A stretch of 64,000 bases of DNA from CANMIH01 sp049116335 (GCA_049116335.1 JAGDYZ010000021.1:1-64000), one strand, 5' to 3'. Counted from the stretch's first letter, positions 8,220 to 17,353 are shown. Notes: generated by a model from the letters alone, not told the origin. Program-made: numbers and translations.

Positions 8220-9098
8220 TTAGTCTTTTGACCAGAGCGGATGTGGCACAGGGTCTTTCGCGCGCAAGAAATACCGCCGGAAGATCTCACCATAGGACCG
8301 ATACACATAGCCGGCATTGCGTTCGACATACCGCGCTTTGTTTTCACGGTAGAGCCGGGGCAGATCATACCATGCGACGCTGCCATGAAGGTGGTGAACT
8401 GCATGCAGGTTATTGTTGAGAAAGATCAACGCCAAGGGCCCACGGTCTTCGATAATCACCGACCGCCCCGGCGCCGCCTCGTGGGCGCGATGTTCAAGAA
8501 AGGTACGGATCTTGAGGATGGACAGCGATGCATAGGTCCCAAGCAAAAAAGCCCAGATCGGCATTCCCGCATAGGCCACCCAAGCAAGAACAAAGGGCAG
8601 TCCCGCCAGATGCAACACCCAGCCCAAGATCACGCGGCGATCTCCGCCTCGGATCAAAGCCCAGTCGCCTTTCCAGAAGGCCCAGGTGCCAATGGCAGGC
8701 CCCAAAAGCATCCGCCCGGCCAGCGTGTTGTTGATTTGCAGCAAGGCCTGCTTCCACCGCGCCTGCTGCCCCCAAACCTCCGGGTCTAGAAAATTGGTTT
8801 CGGGATCATCATAGGGATCCGTAAGCAAAGGTTCGCGGTGATGTGCCAGATGGGTGTCTTTAAAACGGAGGTAGGGCACAACCAATGTCAGTGGAGGAAA
8901 CACCAAAGCGGCATTCCAGAAACACGACCGAAAGGGATGGCCGTGGAGAACTTCATGAGTCAGCGATGAATGCAGCGCCGCAGCAAGGGTGATCAGGACA
9001 AGACCAACCGGCCACCAGATCAAGGTGCCGGTGATCCACAGACCATAACAGCCGAAAAGCAGTGCCAGTGTCGGCCATTCAAAGCGGCGCTCAGACAT
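8220..9098 (-). CDS. Membrane fatty-acid desaturase-type di-iron enzyme
   Basis: A protein of about 292 residues with the histidine boxes of the membrane desaturase/hydroxylase superfamily: H43-H48 with H52 and H54 (LTHEVLHGHP), H83-LAHH-87, and a late NLHAVHHLHG box. These bind the di-iron centre on the cytoplasmic face. The substrate could be an acyl lipid or a carotenoid. The ATG at 9098 overlaps the end of the DUF2061 gene by 8 nt, so the two are translationally linked. A divergent XRE regulator faces the pair. Confidence 0.8.
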   Translation of the reverse strand: MSERRFEWPTLALLFGCYGLWITGTLIWWPVGLVLITLAAALHSSLTHEVLHGHPFRSCFWNAALVFPPLTLVVPYLRFKDTHLAHHREPLLTDPYDDPETNFLDPEVWGQQARWKQALLQINNTLAGRMLLGPAIGTWAFWKGDWALIRGGDRRVILGWVLHLAGLPFVLAWVAYAGMPIWAFLLGTYASLSILKIRTFLEHRAHEAAPGRSVIIEDRGPLALIFLNNNLHAVHHLHGSVAWYDLPRLYRENKARYVERNAGYVYRSYGEIFRRYFLRAKDPVPHPLWSKD

Positions 9099-9294
9099 GG
9101 CGGCCCCAACTGATGCGCGACCAAAGCCGCTCATAGGCCAGATAGAAGACAAATCCGATCAATGAATTGACGATCGCCATCCCACCGCCAGCGACCAAAG
9201 ATCCGGTCCAGAAAAAGCCAACCACGGCCATAGATACCAAACCTAACAAGATCCAAAGCACCGACTTTACCAAGGTGCGCATCCGCGTTTCCAT
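9091..9294 (-). CDS. DUF2061 small membrane protein
   Basis: A 67-residue protein with two hydrophobic segments. KSVLWILLGLVSMAVVGFFW near the N-terminus and FYLAYERLWSRISWGR at the end are the DUF2061 signature. Function is unknown. A strong GGAGGATC site precedes the ATG. It is the first gene of the desaturase operon and is divergent from the XRE regulator at 9401. Confidence 0.75.
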   Translation of the reverse strand: METRMRTLVKSVLWILLGLVSMAVVGFFWTGSLVAGGGMAIVNSLIGFVFYLAYERLWSRISWGRHV

Positions 9295-9364
9295 TGATCC
9301 TCCAACAACTTATGTTCGCTTAGAAGGTAACGGGGTCGTGAGCTGTGCGAAATTAGGTCTCTGA

Positions 9365-9402
9365 TTAACAAATCTCTCCATATGTGATAATAATCAACAC
9401 AT
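9365..9402 (+). promoter_or_regulatory. Putative leaderless promoter with overlapping inverted repeat
   Basis: TTAACA (9365-9370), a 17-bp spacer and TAATAA (9388-9393) would place transcription start at about 9401, the A of the ATG. No Shine-Dalgarno sequence precedes that ATG. The inverted repeat ATGTG-N11-CACAT (9382-9402) covers the -10 region and start codon and could be an operator for the XRE protein. Confidence 0.3.
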
Positions 9403-10258
9403 GCTACAGATTATCGACAAACGCGACCGCGCAATCCTGTTTCGCCAACGCCTGACCGAGGCCATGAACCAGATGGGCAGCAATCAGACCCGCTTGGCTC
9501 GGGAAACAGGCACCGACCGCTCCACTATCTCACAGCTTTTGAAAGAAGATGGCGCGCGGCTGCCCAACGCCCATCTGGTGGGGGCCTGTGCCGAGGCGCT
9601 TGGCGTGTCATCCGATTGGTTGCTGGGCCTGTCCGAACGCCCGGAAAGTGCGGCGGATCTTCTGGCGACCTCACTGACGATGACCGAAGCCCCGCGCGCC
9701 CTTGTCGATGAGCAGATTTTTTCGTGGCACAAGGAGGCAGAGGGGTACAAAATCCGCCATGTCCCGGCCATGTTGCCCGACATGCTCAAAACCCGTGCCG
9801 TTCTGGAATGGGAATATGAACCCCACCTCGGGCGCACGACCGAACAGGCCATCAATGCCTCGTCAGAGCGACTTGATTGGATGCGCGTGTCCAGTTCGGA
9901 CTATGAGATCTGCTTGCCCCGGCATGAAGTGGAAAATCTCGCCACAGCGGCCGGATATTACTCCGACCTCTCTCGCGAAGACCGTCTGCGGCAGATCGAT
10001 CACATGATCGATCTCACCGAAACGCTTTACCCGCGATTGCGCATGTATCTCTTCTGTGCCCGGCGCATGTATTCGGCCCCAGTCACCGTGTTTGGCCCGC
10101 TGCTTGCTGTACTCTACCTTGGACGCAACTATCTTGCCTTCCGAGACAGCAATCGGATCACCGGGATCACCGCCCATTTCGATCATCTGGTCCGACAATC
10201 CGAAATCTCAGCCCGCGCCCTGCCCGATCACCTGCGCCAGCTGCGCGAGCAGATCTGA
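9401..10258 (+). CDS. XRE-family HTH transcriptional regulator
   Basis: A 285-residue protein with an N-terminal lambda-repressor-type HTH (residues 12-70, including TRLARETGTDRSTISQLL) and a long C-terminal domain with no motif I recognise (YLFCARRMYSAPVTVFGPLLAVLYLG). No ribosome site precedes the ATG at 9401 and the next Met (residue 22) would cut into the HTH, so a leaderless start is likely. It is divergent from the DUF2061-desaturase pair, which suggests control of membrane lipid modification (inference from position only). Confidence 0.75.
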   Translation: MLQIIDKRDRAILFRQRLTEAMNQMGSNQTRLARETGTDRSTISQLLKEDGARLPNAHLVGACAEALGVSSDWLLGLSERPESAADLLATSLTMTEAPRALVDEQIFSWHKEAEGYKIRHVPAMLPDMLKTRAVLEWEYEPHLGRTTEQAINASSERLDWMRVSSSDYEICLPRHEVENLATAAGYYSDLSREDRLRQIDHMIDLTETLYPRLRMYLFCARRMYSAPVTVFGPLLAVLYLGRNYLAFRDSNRITGITAHFDHLVRQSEISARALPDHLRQLREQI

Positions 10259-10264
10259 TAGAAA

Positions 10265-10285
10265 CCTGGGGGCATTGCCCCCAGG
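10265..10285. terminator. Hairpin between convergent XRE and aldo/keto reductase genes
   Basis: CCTGGGGGC and GCCCCCAGG form a nine-base-pair stem around ATT, between the stop codons at 10258 and 10295. No clear U-tract follows, so efficiency is uncertain. Confidence 0.55.
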
Positions 10286-10294
10286 CTCTTGGGA

Positions 10295-11344
10295 TCAGTA
10301 AGGCATCGGATTGGCTTTGTGCACTTCATCCAGTTTCGCCAGAAGCTCGGGGCTGAGCGTCACCTCCGCCGCGCCCAGCGCATGCTCAAGCTGATCCAGC
10401 GTGGTGGCGCCAAAGATAGATGAAGCCACAAAGCAGCGCTGCGCCGACCAGGCCAGCGCCATGTGCACCGGATCAATCTCAAAATCACGCGCAACCTGCA
10501 GATAGGCATCGACCGCCAGATCCACGCGCTCGGACTTACGTCCCCCCATTTCCGGGTTCAGCGACATGCGCGACCCTTCTGGCACGGCACCGTTTTGATA
10601 TTTGCCGCTGAGGTAGCCCGCCGCCAAAGGCGAAAACGGCAACAGCCCCACCTCTTCATAGGTCAGCATCTCGGCCATGTCGGTGTCGGCCAGGCGGCAC
10701 ATCAAAGAGTACTCATTTTGAACCGAGGCCACACGTGGCCCCCCCACACGCTTCGCAGCCTCAAGCCAAAGCGAGGTGCCCCAGGCACTGTCATTGGACA
10801 GCCCAAAAGACCGAATGGTGCCGCGTTCAACCTCACGCTGCAGCGCACCGAGACAGTCCTCGATGTTGTCCACCACTTGCTGGCGAGTCCATCCGGACCC
10901 TGCGGGATCGTAGGACCAGTTCTTGCGAAACATAAAGCTTCCGCGGTTGGGCCAATGGAATTGATAGAGATCGATATGGTCGGTTTTCAACCGTTTCAGC
11001 GAGCCTTCGATGGTCTCGGAGATTGTTTTCGAGCTGATCGGCGCCCCGTCGCGCACAAAACCCAGCCCCTCGCCAGAATGTTTGGTGGCCAGAATCCAAT
11101 CAGAGCGCTTGCCCGTTTTGGCAAACCAATCCCCAATGATCTCTTCAGTCTTACCGATGGTTTCCTTGCGCACAGGATTGACCGGATACATCTCAGCCGC
11201 ATCCATAAAATTGATGCCTGCATCCAGAGCGCGGTCGATCTGGGCATGTGAGATTTCGGTATTGGTCTGGCTGCCAAAGGTCATTGTGCCCAGGCACAGC
11301 TCAGACACCATCAGACCGGATTGGCCAAGCGGATTCATTTTCAT
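10295..11344 (-). CDS. Tas-like NADP(H)-dependent aldo/keto reductase
   Basis: A 349-residue cytosolic TIM-barrel oxidoreductase. Visible AKR features are FMDAAEMYP (catalytic Asp and Tyr), ILATKHSG (catalytic Lys), DHIDLYQFHWPNR (catalytic His region) and FGATTLDQLEHAL near the end (cofactor loop). Length and the TAEMYPVNP-like start match E. coli Tas (about 346 residues). The natural substrate is unknown. AGAGGAGC precedes the ATG. It is transcribed alone. Confidence 0.85.
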   Translation of the reverse strand: MKMNPLGQSGLMVSELCLGTMTFGSQTNTEISHAQIDRALDAGINFMDAAEMYPVNPVRKETIGKTEEIIGDWFAKTGKRSDWILATKHSGEGLGFVRDGAPISSKTISETIEGSLKRLKTDHIDLYQFHWPNRGSFMFRKNWSYDPAGSGWTRQQVVDNIEDCLGALQREVERGTIRSFGLSNDSAWGTSLWLEAAKRVGGPRVASVQNEYSLMCRLADTDMAEMLTYEEVGLLPFSPLAAGYLSGKYQNGAVPEGSRMSLNPEMGGRKSERVDLAVDAYLQVARDFEIDPVHMALAWSAQRCFVASSIFGATTLDQLEHALGAAEVTLSPELLAKLDEVHKANPMPY

Positions 11345-11417
11345 GGGAAAGCTCCTCTGTTGGCGGTAACTTAGTCATCCCAACAGCCTTGCCAAGAGAG
11401 ATCAGGGCATTTCACGC

Positions 11418-11978
11418 CTAAGCGCGCTGACCTGCTGTCACTACACGCTCGGGCGCCATACCCGATCCATACCGGCTTGCAGGGCAGGTTTTCTGGCGAT
11501 GGAAGCTGCTGAACTCCCAATCCTCTGGCATGCGCACCAATTTCGCGTTTACCGGAGCCCAGCGACACAGTTTCAAAAACCTCTGCATATCGACCATGCT
11601 GGTGATTTCATGGGTCCACTGTCGATTTTGCCAGATCCCCATTTCCCCCCGAGCAAGCCTGGCACGCAATTCCGGCACTTGTCCTCCCGCGTACACTGCC
11701 TGGGAAAACCGCCCCTTGATCGCGGTCCAACGCCGGGCGTAGGCGGTATCCCCGTCGGGCAACCGCCAAATCGCATGCATATGGTCAGGTAAGACAACCC
11801 AGGCCAGAACTTCGAAGGGAGAGGCGGCGCGGGTCTCTGCCACGGCCCAGCGCAGGGTGTCGATCTCGGACACCAAAAGATCGCTGCCGCGACGTGCAAG
11901 GCAAACAGTAAAAAAGAATGCGCCTGAAGAGGCAAAATTACTCAAACTCTGTGACATTCCCATAGGTTGAACCGACAT
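11418..11978 (-). CDS. RAYT (REP-associated tyrosine transposase-like protein), nucleophile apparently lost
   Basis: A 186-residue protein of the Y1/RAYT family. FFFTVCLARR, AWVVLPDHMHAIWRLP with the metal-binding HxH (H66, H68), IWQNRQW and DWEFSSFH all align with E. coli RayT without gaps in the C-terminal half. In RayT the nucleophilic Tyr lies in VDYIYINPVKHG; here the matching stretch is LKLCRWAPVNAK, so Leu137 replaces Tyr and no nearby Tyr can substitute. The reading frame is intact, so this may be a domesticated or dying copy. No flanking REP hairpins were recognised. The reference alignment is from memory. Confidence 0.75.
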   Translation of the reverse strand: MSVQPMGMSQSLSNFASSGAFFFTVCLARRGSDLLVSEIDTLRWAVAETRAASPFEVLAWVVLPDHMHAIWRLPDGDTAYARRWTAIKGRFSQAVYAGGQVPELRARLARGEMGIWQNRQWTHEITSMVDMQRFLKLCRWAPVNAKLVRMPEDWEFSSFHRQKTCPASRYGSGMAPERVVTAGQRA

Positions 11979-12104
11979 AGTTAATCACAAGTAAACGCGG
12001 AGGTGAAACATTTGCCTTAAAACGTGTACCTCTGGGGCGGAAAACGACATACTCGCGTCGCCTACGGCCCATCTTGCGAATTCCAAAGCTGATGCATTGG
12101 GCTC

Positions 12105-13325
12105 ATGCGTCTGATGCTTTCCTTTGCTGCCCTCTTTTTGTCGATCATTCTGCTTCAGCTCTCGACGGGGGGTGTCGGCCCACTGGATGCTCTTTCAGGA
12201 CTGGCGCTCAATTTCACCACAACTCAGATCGGCTTGTTGGGTTCAGCGCACTTCCTTGGCTTTTTCATTGGATGTTGGTGGTCCCCTCGTTTGATGGGGT
12301 CCATCGGTCATTCTCGGGCCTTTGCGGCTTTCACAGCTTTGGGCACCATCGGTATTCTGGGCCATGTGCTGACCGAAAACCCCTACGCATGGGCCAGCCT
12401 GAGGATCGCACAGGGTATTTGTGTTGCGGGGTGCTACACCGTCATTGAAGCTTGGCTACAGGCTAAAGTGACCAACGCAAACCGGGGTCGGGCCATGGGA
12501 GCCTACCGGGTCACCGATATGTCCGCCTCACTCGCTGCGCAGCTGATCATTTCGGTGCTCGAACCCGCCTATTACATTTCCTACACCCTACTGGCGATCA
12601 TTTGCTGTGCAGCGCTTCTTCCGCTCACACTGACCCGCTTGAAACAACCAGAAACACCTTCGGCACCACGCCTTAACCCTAAACTGGCTTGGACGAGATC
12701 CCCGCTTTCGGTCGCAGGTGTATTGGTCGCGGCTCTCTCAAGCGCATCTTTCAGAATGGTTGGCCCCATTTATGGCACCGGTGTCGGCCTTGCGACCTCA
12801 CAAATCGCCCTGTTTCTAGCGGCTTTTGTGGCAGGTGGCGCCCTCTCGCAATACCCATTGGGATGGCTGGCCGATCGCTATGACCGAAGGTGGGTTTTAA
12901 TATGGCTGTCAGTTGCGGCCATTTTTAGCTGTGTCTTCACCGCGACGGTGACAGGATTACCCACGTCCGGCATCATGCTCACTGCGGCCTTCTTTGGGTT
13001 TACAACATTCCCAATCTATTCGGTTGCAGCGGCCCACGCCCACGACTTTGCGAACAGTTCGGAACGCGTCGAATTATCGGCTGCGCTTATGTTCTGGTTC
13101 GCGACCGGTGCAATCGCGGCACCATGGGTCGCTTCGTCTCTGATTGAAACTTATGGCCCGTCAGCGCTCTTTGCGATGATCGCTGTTGGGCATGGTGTGC
13201 TGGTGATATTCGGCGTAGTCCGGATGCGCGCGCGCCCCGGAGCCGAGCACAAGACACCCTATGTTTACGCTCCCCGCACCTCGTTCCAGATTGGCCGGTT
13301 GCTGTCTCGGTCTCGAGATCGGTAA
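12105..13325 (+). CDS. Major facilitator superfamily transporter (YcaD-like)
   Basis: A 406-residue protein with twelve predicted membrane helices. LGSAHFLGFFIGCWW and GRAMGAYRVTDM in the first half and SQYPLGWLADRYDRRWVL in the loop between helices 8 and 9 are typical of the YcaD-like branch of the MFS, whose substrates are uncertain. It is not in an obvious operon; metG follows after 64 nt and could be read from the same transcript. Confidence 0.8.
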   Translation: MRLMLSFAALFLSIILLQLSTGGVGPLDALSGLALNFTTTQIGLLGSAHFLGFFIGCWWSPRLMGSIGHSRAFAAFTALGTIGILGHVLTENPYAWASLRIAQGICVAGCYTVIEAWLQAKVTNANRGRAMGAYRVTDMSASLAAQLIISVLEPAYYISYTLLAIICCAALLPLTLTRLKQPETPSAPRLNPKLAWTRSPLSVAGVLVAALSSASFRMVGPIYGTGVGLATSQIALFLAAFVAGGALSQYPLGWLADRYDRRWVLIWLSVAAIFSCVFTATVTGLPTSGIMLTAAFFGFTTFPIYSVAAAHAHDFANSSERVELSAALMFWFATGAIAAPWVASSLIETYGPSALFAMIAVGHGVLVIFGVVRMRARPGAEHKTPYVYAPRTSFQIGRLLSRSRDR

Positions 13326-13389
13326 AACCGCGCTGGCCCTTGCCTCTGCCATGAGCTAAACCGCTTGCCAAACCTCAAGGGACAGACAC

Positions 13390-15102
13390 ATGGCACGCCA
13401 CCTCATAACCTCGGCGATCCCTTACATCAATGGGATCAAACACCTGGGCAATCTCGTCGGTTCGCAGCTTCCGGCCGACCTATATGCCCGCTATCTTCGC
13501 GCGCGGGGCCATGAGGTCATGTTCCTCTGTGCCACCGACGAACACGGCACCCCCGCCGAACTGGCCGCCGCGAAAGCAGGCAAACCGGTTGACGAATACT
13601 GTGCCGAAATGTGGGGCGTTCAGGCCAAGATCGCCGAAGGCTTTCGCCTGTCTTTTGACCACTTTGGCCGCTCGTCCAGCGAGCAGAACAAAAAGCTCAC
13701 CCAGCATTTCGCCAAGGTTCTCGATGACGAAGGCCTGATCCGCGAGGTCAGCGAAACCCAGATGTACAGCCACGCCGATGGCCGCTATCTGCCCGACCGC
13801 TACATCGAAGGCACCTGCCCCAACTGTGGGTTTGAGGATGCCCGCGGCGACCAGTGTGACAATTGCACCAAACAGCTCGACCCAGTTGACTTGATCAACC
13901 CACGTTCGACCATTTCCGGCTCGACCGATCTTGAGATGCGTGACACCAAGCACCTCTACCTGCGTCAGTCGGAAATGAAGGACAAGCTTGACGCCTGGAT
14001 CGACAGCAAAACCGACTGGCCTGTGCTGACCACCTCGATCGCCAAGAAATGGCTGCACGATGGCGACGGGTTGCAGGACCGCGGCATCACCCGCGATCTC
14101 GACTGGGGTGTGCCGGTGCAAAAAGGCGACGAACCCTGGCCCGGTATGGAAGGCAAGGTGTTCTACGTCTGGTTTGACGCTCCAATCGAGTACATTGCCT
14201 GTTCGCAGGAATGGGTCGAAGCTGGCAAAGGTGACGATTGGGCGCGCTGGTGGCGCACCGACAAAGGCGCGGACGATGTGCGTTACACCCAGTTTATGGG
14301 TAAAGACAACGTACCCTTCCACACCCTGTCCTTCCCGACCACCATTCTCGGATCGAACGAACCGTGGAAATTGGTCGATTACATCAAATCCTTCAACTAC
14401 CTGAACTATGACGGCGGCCAGTTCTCGACCTCGCGCGGGCGTGGCGTCTTTATGGATCAGGCGCTGGAAATCCTGCCTGCCGACTACTGGCGCTGGTGGC
14501 TTCTGTCGAATGTGCCCGAAAGCTCGGACAGTGAGTTCACCTGGGACAGCTTCCAGCAGGGCGTGAACAAAGATCTCGCCGACGTTCTGGGCAACTTCGC
14601 CAGCCGCGTCACCAAATTTTGCCGCTCAAAATTTTCCGAAGCCGTACCAGAAGGTGGCACCCCCGGCGCGCGCGAAGAGCAGCTGGTGGCCGATCTGACC
14701 GCCAAGATTGCAGAATATCAGACCCATATGGAAGCTATCGAAATCCGCAAGGCCTCTGCTTCGCTGCGCGGCGCCTGGGTTCTGGGCAACGAATACCTGC
14801 AAGAGGTTGCGCCGTGGTCGACCATCAAGGAAGACCCCGAGCAGGCCGCCATGCAGATCCGTCTGGCGCTGAACATGATCCGTCTCTACGCGGTGATCTC
14901 GTCGCCCTTCATCCCCGATGCCTGTGCCGATCTGCTGTCCTGCATGAAGGCGGATGACGCCGAATGGCCCACAGATATCGCGGCCGCACTCAAAGCCATG
15001 CCCGAGGGCCACGCCTTCACCGTGCCGGATGTGACCTTCCGCAAGATCACCGATGCCGAGCGCGAAGACTGGCAGGAACTCTTTGCCGGCACCCGCGACT
15101 AA
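13390..15102 (+). CDS. metG: Methionyl-tRNA synthetase
   Basis: A 570-residue class I aminoacyl-tRNA synthetase that charges tRNA-Met. The HIGH motif appears as HLGN (residues 18-21), the zinc knuckle as CPNCGFEDARGDQCDNC, and the KMSKS loop as FSTSRG in the bacterial/archaeal MetG1 style. The C-terminal anticodon-binding helix bundle is present, and no dimerisation EMAP-like domain is appended, which accounts for the short length. A strong terminator follows 20 nt after the stop. Confidence 0.95.
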   Translation: MARHLITSAIPYINGIKHLGNLVGSQLPADLYARYLRARGHEVMFLCATDEHGTPAELAAAKAGKPVDEYCAEMWGVQAKIAEGFRLSFDHFGRSSSEQNKKLTQHFAKVLDDEGLIREVSETQMYSHADGRYLPDRYIEGTCPNCGFEDARGDQCDNCTKQLDPVDLINPRSTISGSTDLEMRDTKHLYLRQSEMKDKLDAWIDSKTDWPVLTTSIAKKWLHDGDGLQDRGITRDLDWGVPVQKGDEPWPGMEGKVFYVWFDAPIEYIACSQEWVEAGKGDDWARWWRTDKGADDVRYTQFMGKDNVPFHTLSFPTTILGSNEPWKLVDYIKSFNYLNYDGGQFSTSRGRGVFMDQALEILPADYWRWWLLSNVPESSDSEFTWDSFQQGVNKDLADVLGNFASRVTKFCRSKFSEAVPEGGTPGAREEQLVADLTAKIAEYQTHMEAIEIRKASASLRGAWVLGNEYLQEVAPWSTIKEDPEQAAMQIRLALNMIRLYAVISSPFIPDACADLLSCMKADDAEWPTDIAAALKAMPEGHAFTVPDVTFRKITDAEREDWQELFAGTRD

Positions 15103-15122
15103 CCGGGTGCGCTCAAACATAC

Positions 15123-15155
15123 AAAAGCCGCCCATCATGTTTGGGCGGCTTTTTT
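15123..15155 (+). terminator. Rho-independent terminator of metG
   Basis: AAAGCCGCCCA and TGGGCGGCTTT form an eleven-base-pair stem followed by six or more T residues, 20 nt after the metG stop. Confidence 0.9.
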
Positions 15156-15237
15156 GTGCGTGCTATTTACATCGGTTGCCGGACAAGACCGGCCCGCAGG
15201 CATCAGCCACCGTGGCTGATGCTGTTACGAAGATCGC

Positions 15238-15789
15238 TTAGTTCTTCAGGCAGGCCTCAACCGCGGCCATATCCACATTGGGCACCGGGCGGCGCTCGAT
15301 CCCGACCAGATCATCCACCTTCATGCCGCCCAAAGCGGGCGCTGAGCGTGTGACCCAAGTGCTGCCATGTTCGGTCACCTCACGCACGGCCCAGGCATCA
15401 TACTGTGTGTTGTTCACCCAGGCATCAATGTCTTTGCCAATCACAAAGAACGCCCCATACTCGTCCCCTTTGCCCGGCGCAAAAGGCCATAGGGCGTCGA
15501 CCCCGTCCCCAAAGGGATGCATGCCCTCATACTCGCAGGAAAACGACGTGAACCCATAGAGGTATCGGTTGAGGCTTGTGTAGGCATCTTCGCCCAAAAC
15601 CTCGATCTGCGCCACAAATCCACGGTCATCTGTTGCGACAACGGTGATGGTTTCCGAAATATACGGCACATCTCCCCCTTCATAGGTCCCGTATACAAAA
15701 TGCGTACCGGGAGAGGGCGCGTAATAGGTCTCGGCTGCGGCGCAGGTCGCGACCCCGGCAATTAGGGCTGCACATCCAAATTGTTTCAT
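15238..15789 (-). CDS. Secreted protein of unknown function
   Basis: A 183-residue protein with an N-terminal signal peptide (MKQFGCAALIAGVATCAAAE; the Ala-rich end suggests signal peptidase I, though a Cys lies close by). The mature part is rich in aromatic residues (TYYAPSPGTHFVYGTYEGG, RYLYGFTSFSCEYEG) and has two Cys outside the signal. I do not recognise a family. GGGAAAG precedes the ATG. It is transcribed towards metG and is convergent with it. Confidence 0.65.
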   Translation of the reverse strand: MKQFGCAALIAGVATCAAAETYYAPSPGTHFVYGTYEGGDVPYISETITVVATDDRGFVAQIEVLGEDAYTSLNRYLYGFTSFSCEYEGMHPFGDGVDALWPFAPGKGDEYGAFFVIGKDIDAWVNNTQYDAWAVREVTEHGSTWVTRSAPALGGMKVDDLVGIERRPVPNVDMAAVEACLKN

Positions 15790-15875
15790 AGTCTTTCCCT
15801 GTCAATGCTTTGGCCAAAGCAGACACCGACTGTGGGTGTTGGATCAAGTCACTTGTGACAAATGTTTGAGTCAAA

Positions 15876-15896
15876 CCACCGGTCAGAAACCGGCGG
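15876..15896 (-). terminator. Possible weak terminator after the globin-coupled transducer
   Basis: Read on the minus strand, CCGCCGG and CCGGTGG pair (one G-U) around a short loop and are followed by TTTGA, 15 nt after the stop of the chemotaxis gene. The U-tract is short. Confidence 0.4.
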
Positions 15897-15910
15897 CTTT
15901 CGTAGAGACC

Positions 15911-17353
15911 TTACCCGGCCATGTCATATTCGAACACATCCTGCGCGCGCTCAAGCCGAAGGTTTTTCAGCAGGCTCTGCACATCTTGACCGCAACGGCG
16001 CATGACTTCGGCTGCCATTGTGGTGTTTTGCACCATCGAGGCATTTTCCTGTGTGATTCCATCGATATGTGTGACCGCGGAATTCACTTCCTGGACAGCT
16101 TCCGATTGCTCTCGCATGGCGCCCGCGACATTTGACGACAGTTTGGACACCTCCGCAAAGCTGGCTACAATCTTGTCAAAAGTGGCCCCGGCCTCTTCCG
16201 TAAGCCGAACGCCGGTTTCCACTTCCATGGCGCTGGCCTGAATAAGTTGTTTGATCTCTTTCGCCGCCTCCGAGGTGCTCCCGGCCAGCGACCGCACTTC
16301 GCTCGCCACGACCGAAAATCCGCGCCCCGCTTCGCCAGCACGTGCGGCTTCGACACCGGCGTTCAAAGCGAGCAAATTGGTCTGAAACGCCACATCATCG
16401 ATCAGACCAATGATCTGGGAAATTCGGTCCGAGGCATCCTGAATACGCCCCATGGCATCTGAGGTTTTCGAGACAATCTTGACACCGTCGGTCATTTCGC
16501 TGGTGGCAGACTGCGCAACGGAATTGGCCGTCTCAGTGTCTGTCGCCGAACTTGCGACATTCTGCGACAGTTCTTGCATCGCAGCGGCGGTCTGTTCCAA
16601 CGAGGCCGCCTGATTTTCGGTTCTGCGCGACAGCTCATCACTTCCGGTGGCCACTTCATCCACAGCGCCCAAGAGATCCGCGACGGTCACACCAATCCGG
16701 GTGATGGTCTGCTTTAATCCCTCAGTGGCCGAGTTCAGTTTAACACGCACAGGATCATATTTCACTGGGAAATCACTTGCCTCCGGGTCTGGGATCACAT
16801 GGGTCAAGTCCCCCTGCGCCAGATCATCGATGGCCGCATTCAAATACCCAAAGGCGCGCGTCTGCTCTTCAGATTGAATGCGGGTGATCTCGTCCCCAAC
16901 CAGCGCCATATCCATCGCAAACGCACGCATCAGCGCCCCTGAAAGCGCGCCCAGATCCTGGGCCCTTCGAAGCCGGCGTGTTTTGGAGGCCATCAAACAG
17001 GCCAAGAGGTCAGAGCCCGCACAGGAATAGGCCGACATGTAAAGTTCAAGCGGCAATTCAATACGGGCGTGCGTGGCCCCGATACGCCGCACGGACTCTT
17101 GGTACTCCGCACCAAAATCCGCGTTGAGAAGTCGCATCCAATGGGCCTTCTGGGCGGCCCGCGCCCGCGACATCTGTGGGGCGCCTCCGGTGAAGAATGA
17201 TACAGCAGAATCATCCTGTTGGACCCCGGCGTAGAACCGCTCTAGCACCGCGTCTAGGTGTGGTGAAATCAGCTCCCCTACAGTCTTTAGCTGCACTGCA
17301 TTTCCCCCATCCAGTTTAAACCGGGCGAGGCTTTCAATAAGTTCAATATTCAT
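15911..17353 (-). CDS. Globin-coupled methyl-accepting chemotaxis protein (HemAT-like)
   Basis: A 480-residue soluble transducer with no membrane helix. Residues 1-160 form a protoglobin sensor domain; the proximal heme His is H95 in GATHARIELPLELY, and the distal region holds F40-Y41 and W72. A HAMP-like linker is followed from about 205 by a full MCP signalling domain, with the hairpin tip IIGLIDDVAFQTNLLALNAGVEAARAGE (split here for reading as IGLIDDVAFQTNLL and ALNAGVEAARAGE). It should sense O2 or another heme ligand and signal through CheA/CheW. No che genes are nearby, so it is an orphan transducer. Confidence 0.9.
   Translation of the reverse strand: MNIELIESLARFKLDGGNAVQLKTVGELISPHLDAVLERFYAGVQQDDSAVSFFTGGAPQMSRARAAQKAHWMRLLNADFGAEYQESVRRIGATHARIELPLELYMSAYSCAGSDLLACLMASKTRRLRRAQDLGALSGALMRAFAMDMALVGDEITRIQSEEQTRAFGYLNAAIDDLAQGDLTHVIPDPEASDFPVKYDPVRVKLNSATEGLKQTITRIGVTVADLLGAVDEVATGSDELSRRTENQAASLEQTAAAMQELSQNVASSATDTETANSVAQSATSEMTDGVKIVSKTSDAMGRIQDASDRISQIIGLIDDVAFQTNLLALNAGVEAARAGEAGRGFSVVASEVRSLAGSTSEAAKEIKQLIQASAMEVETGVRLTEEAGATFDKIVASFAEVSKLSSNVAGAMREQSEAVQEVNSAVTHIDGITQENASMVQNTTMAAEVMRRCGQDVQSLLKNLRLERAQDVFEYDMAG

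Noticed and set aside
11345..12104. REP hairpins flanking the RAYT gene
   Set aside because: No repeated palindrome with the GTAG/GAGG-type REP feature was recognised on either side.
13480..14322. Long minus-strand frame inside metG
   Set aside because: It is a shadow of the high-GC third codon positions of metG and has no recognisable domain.
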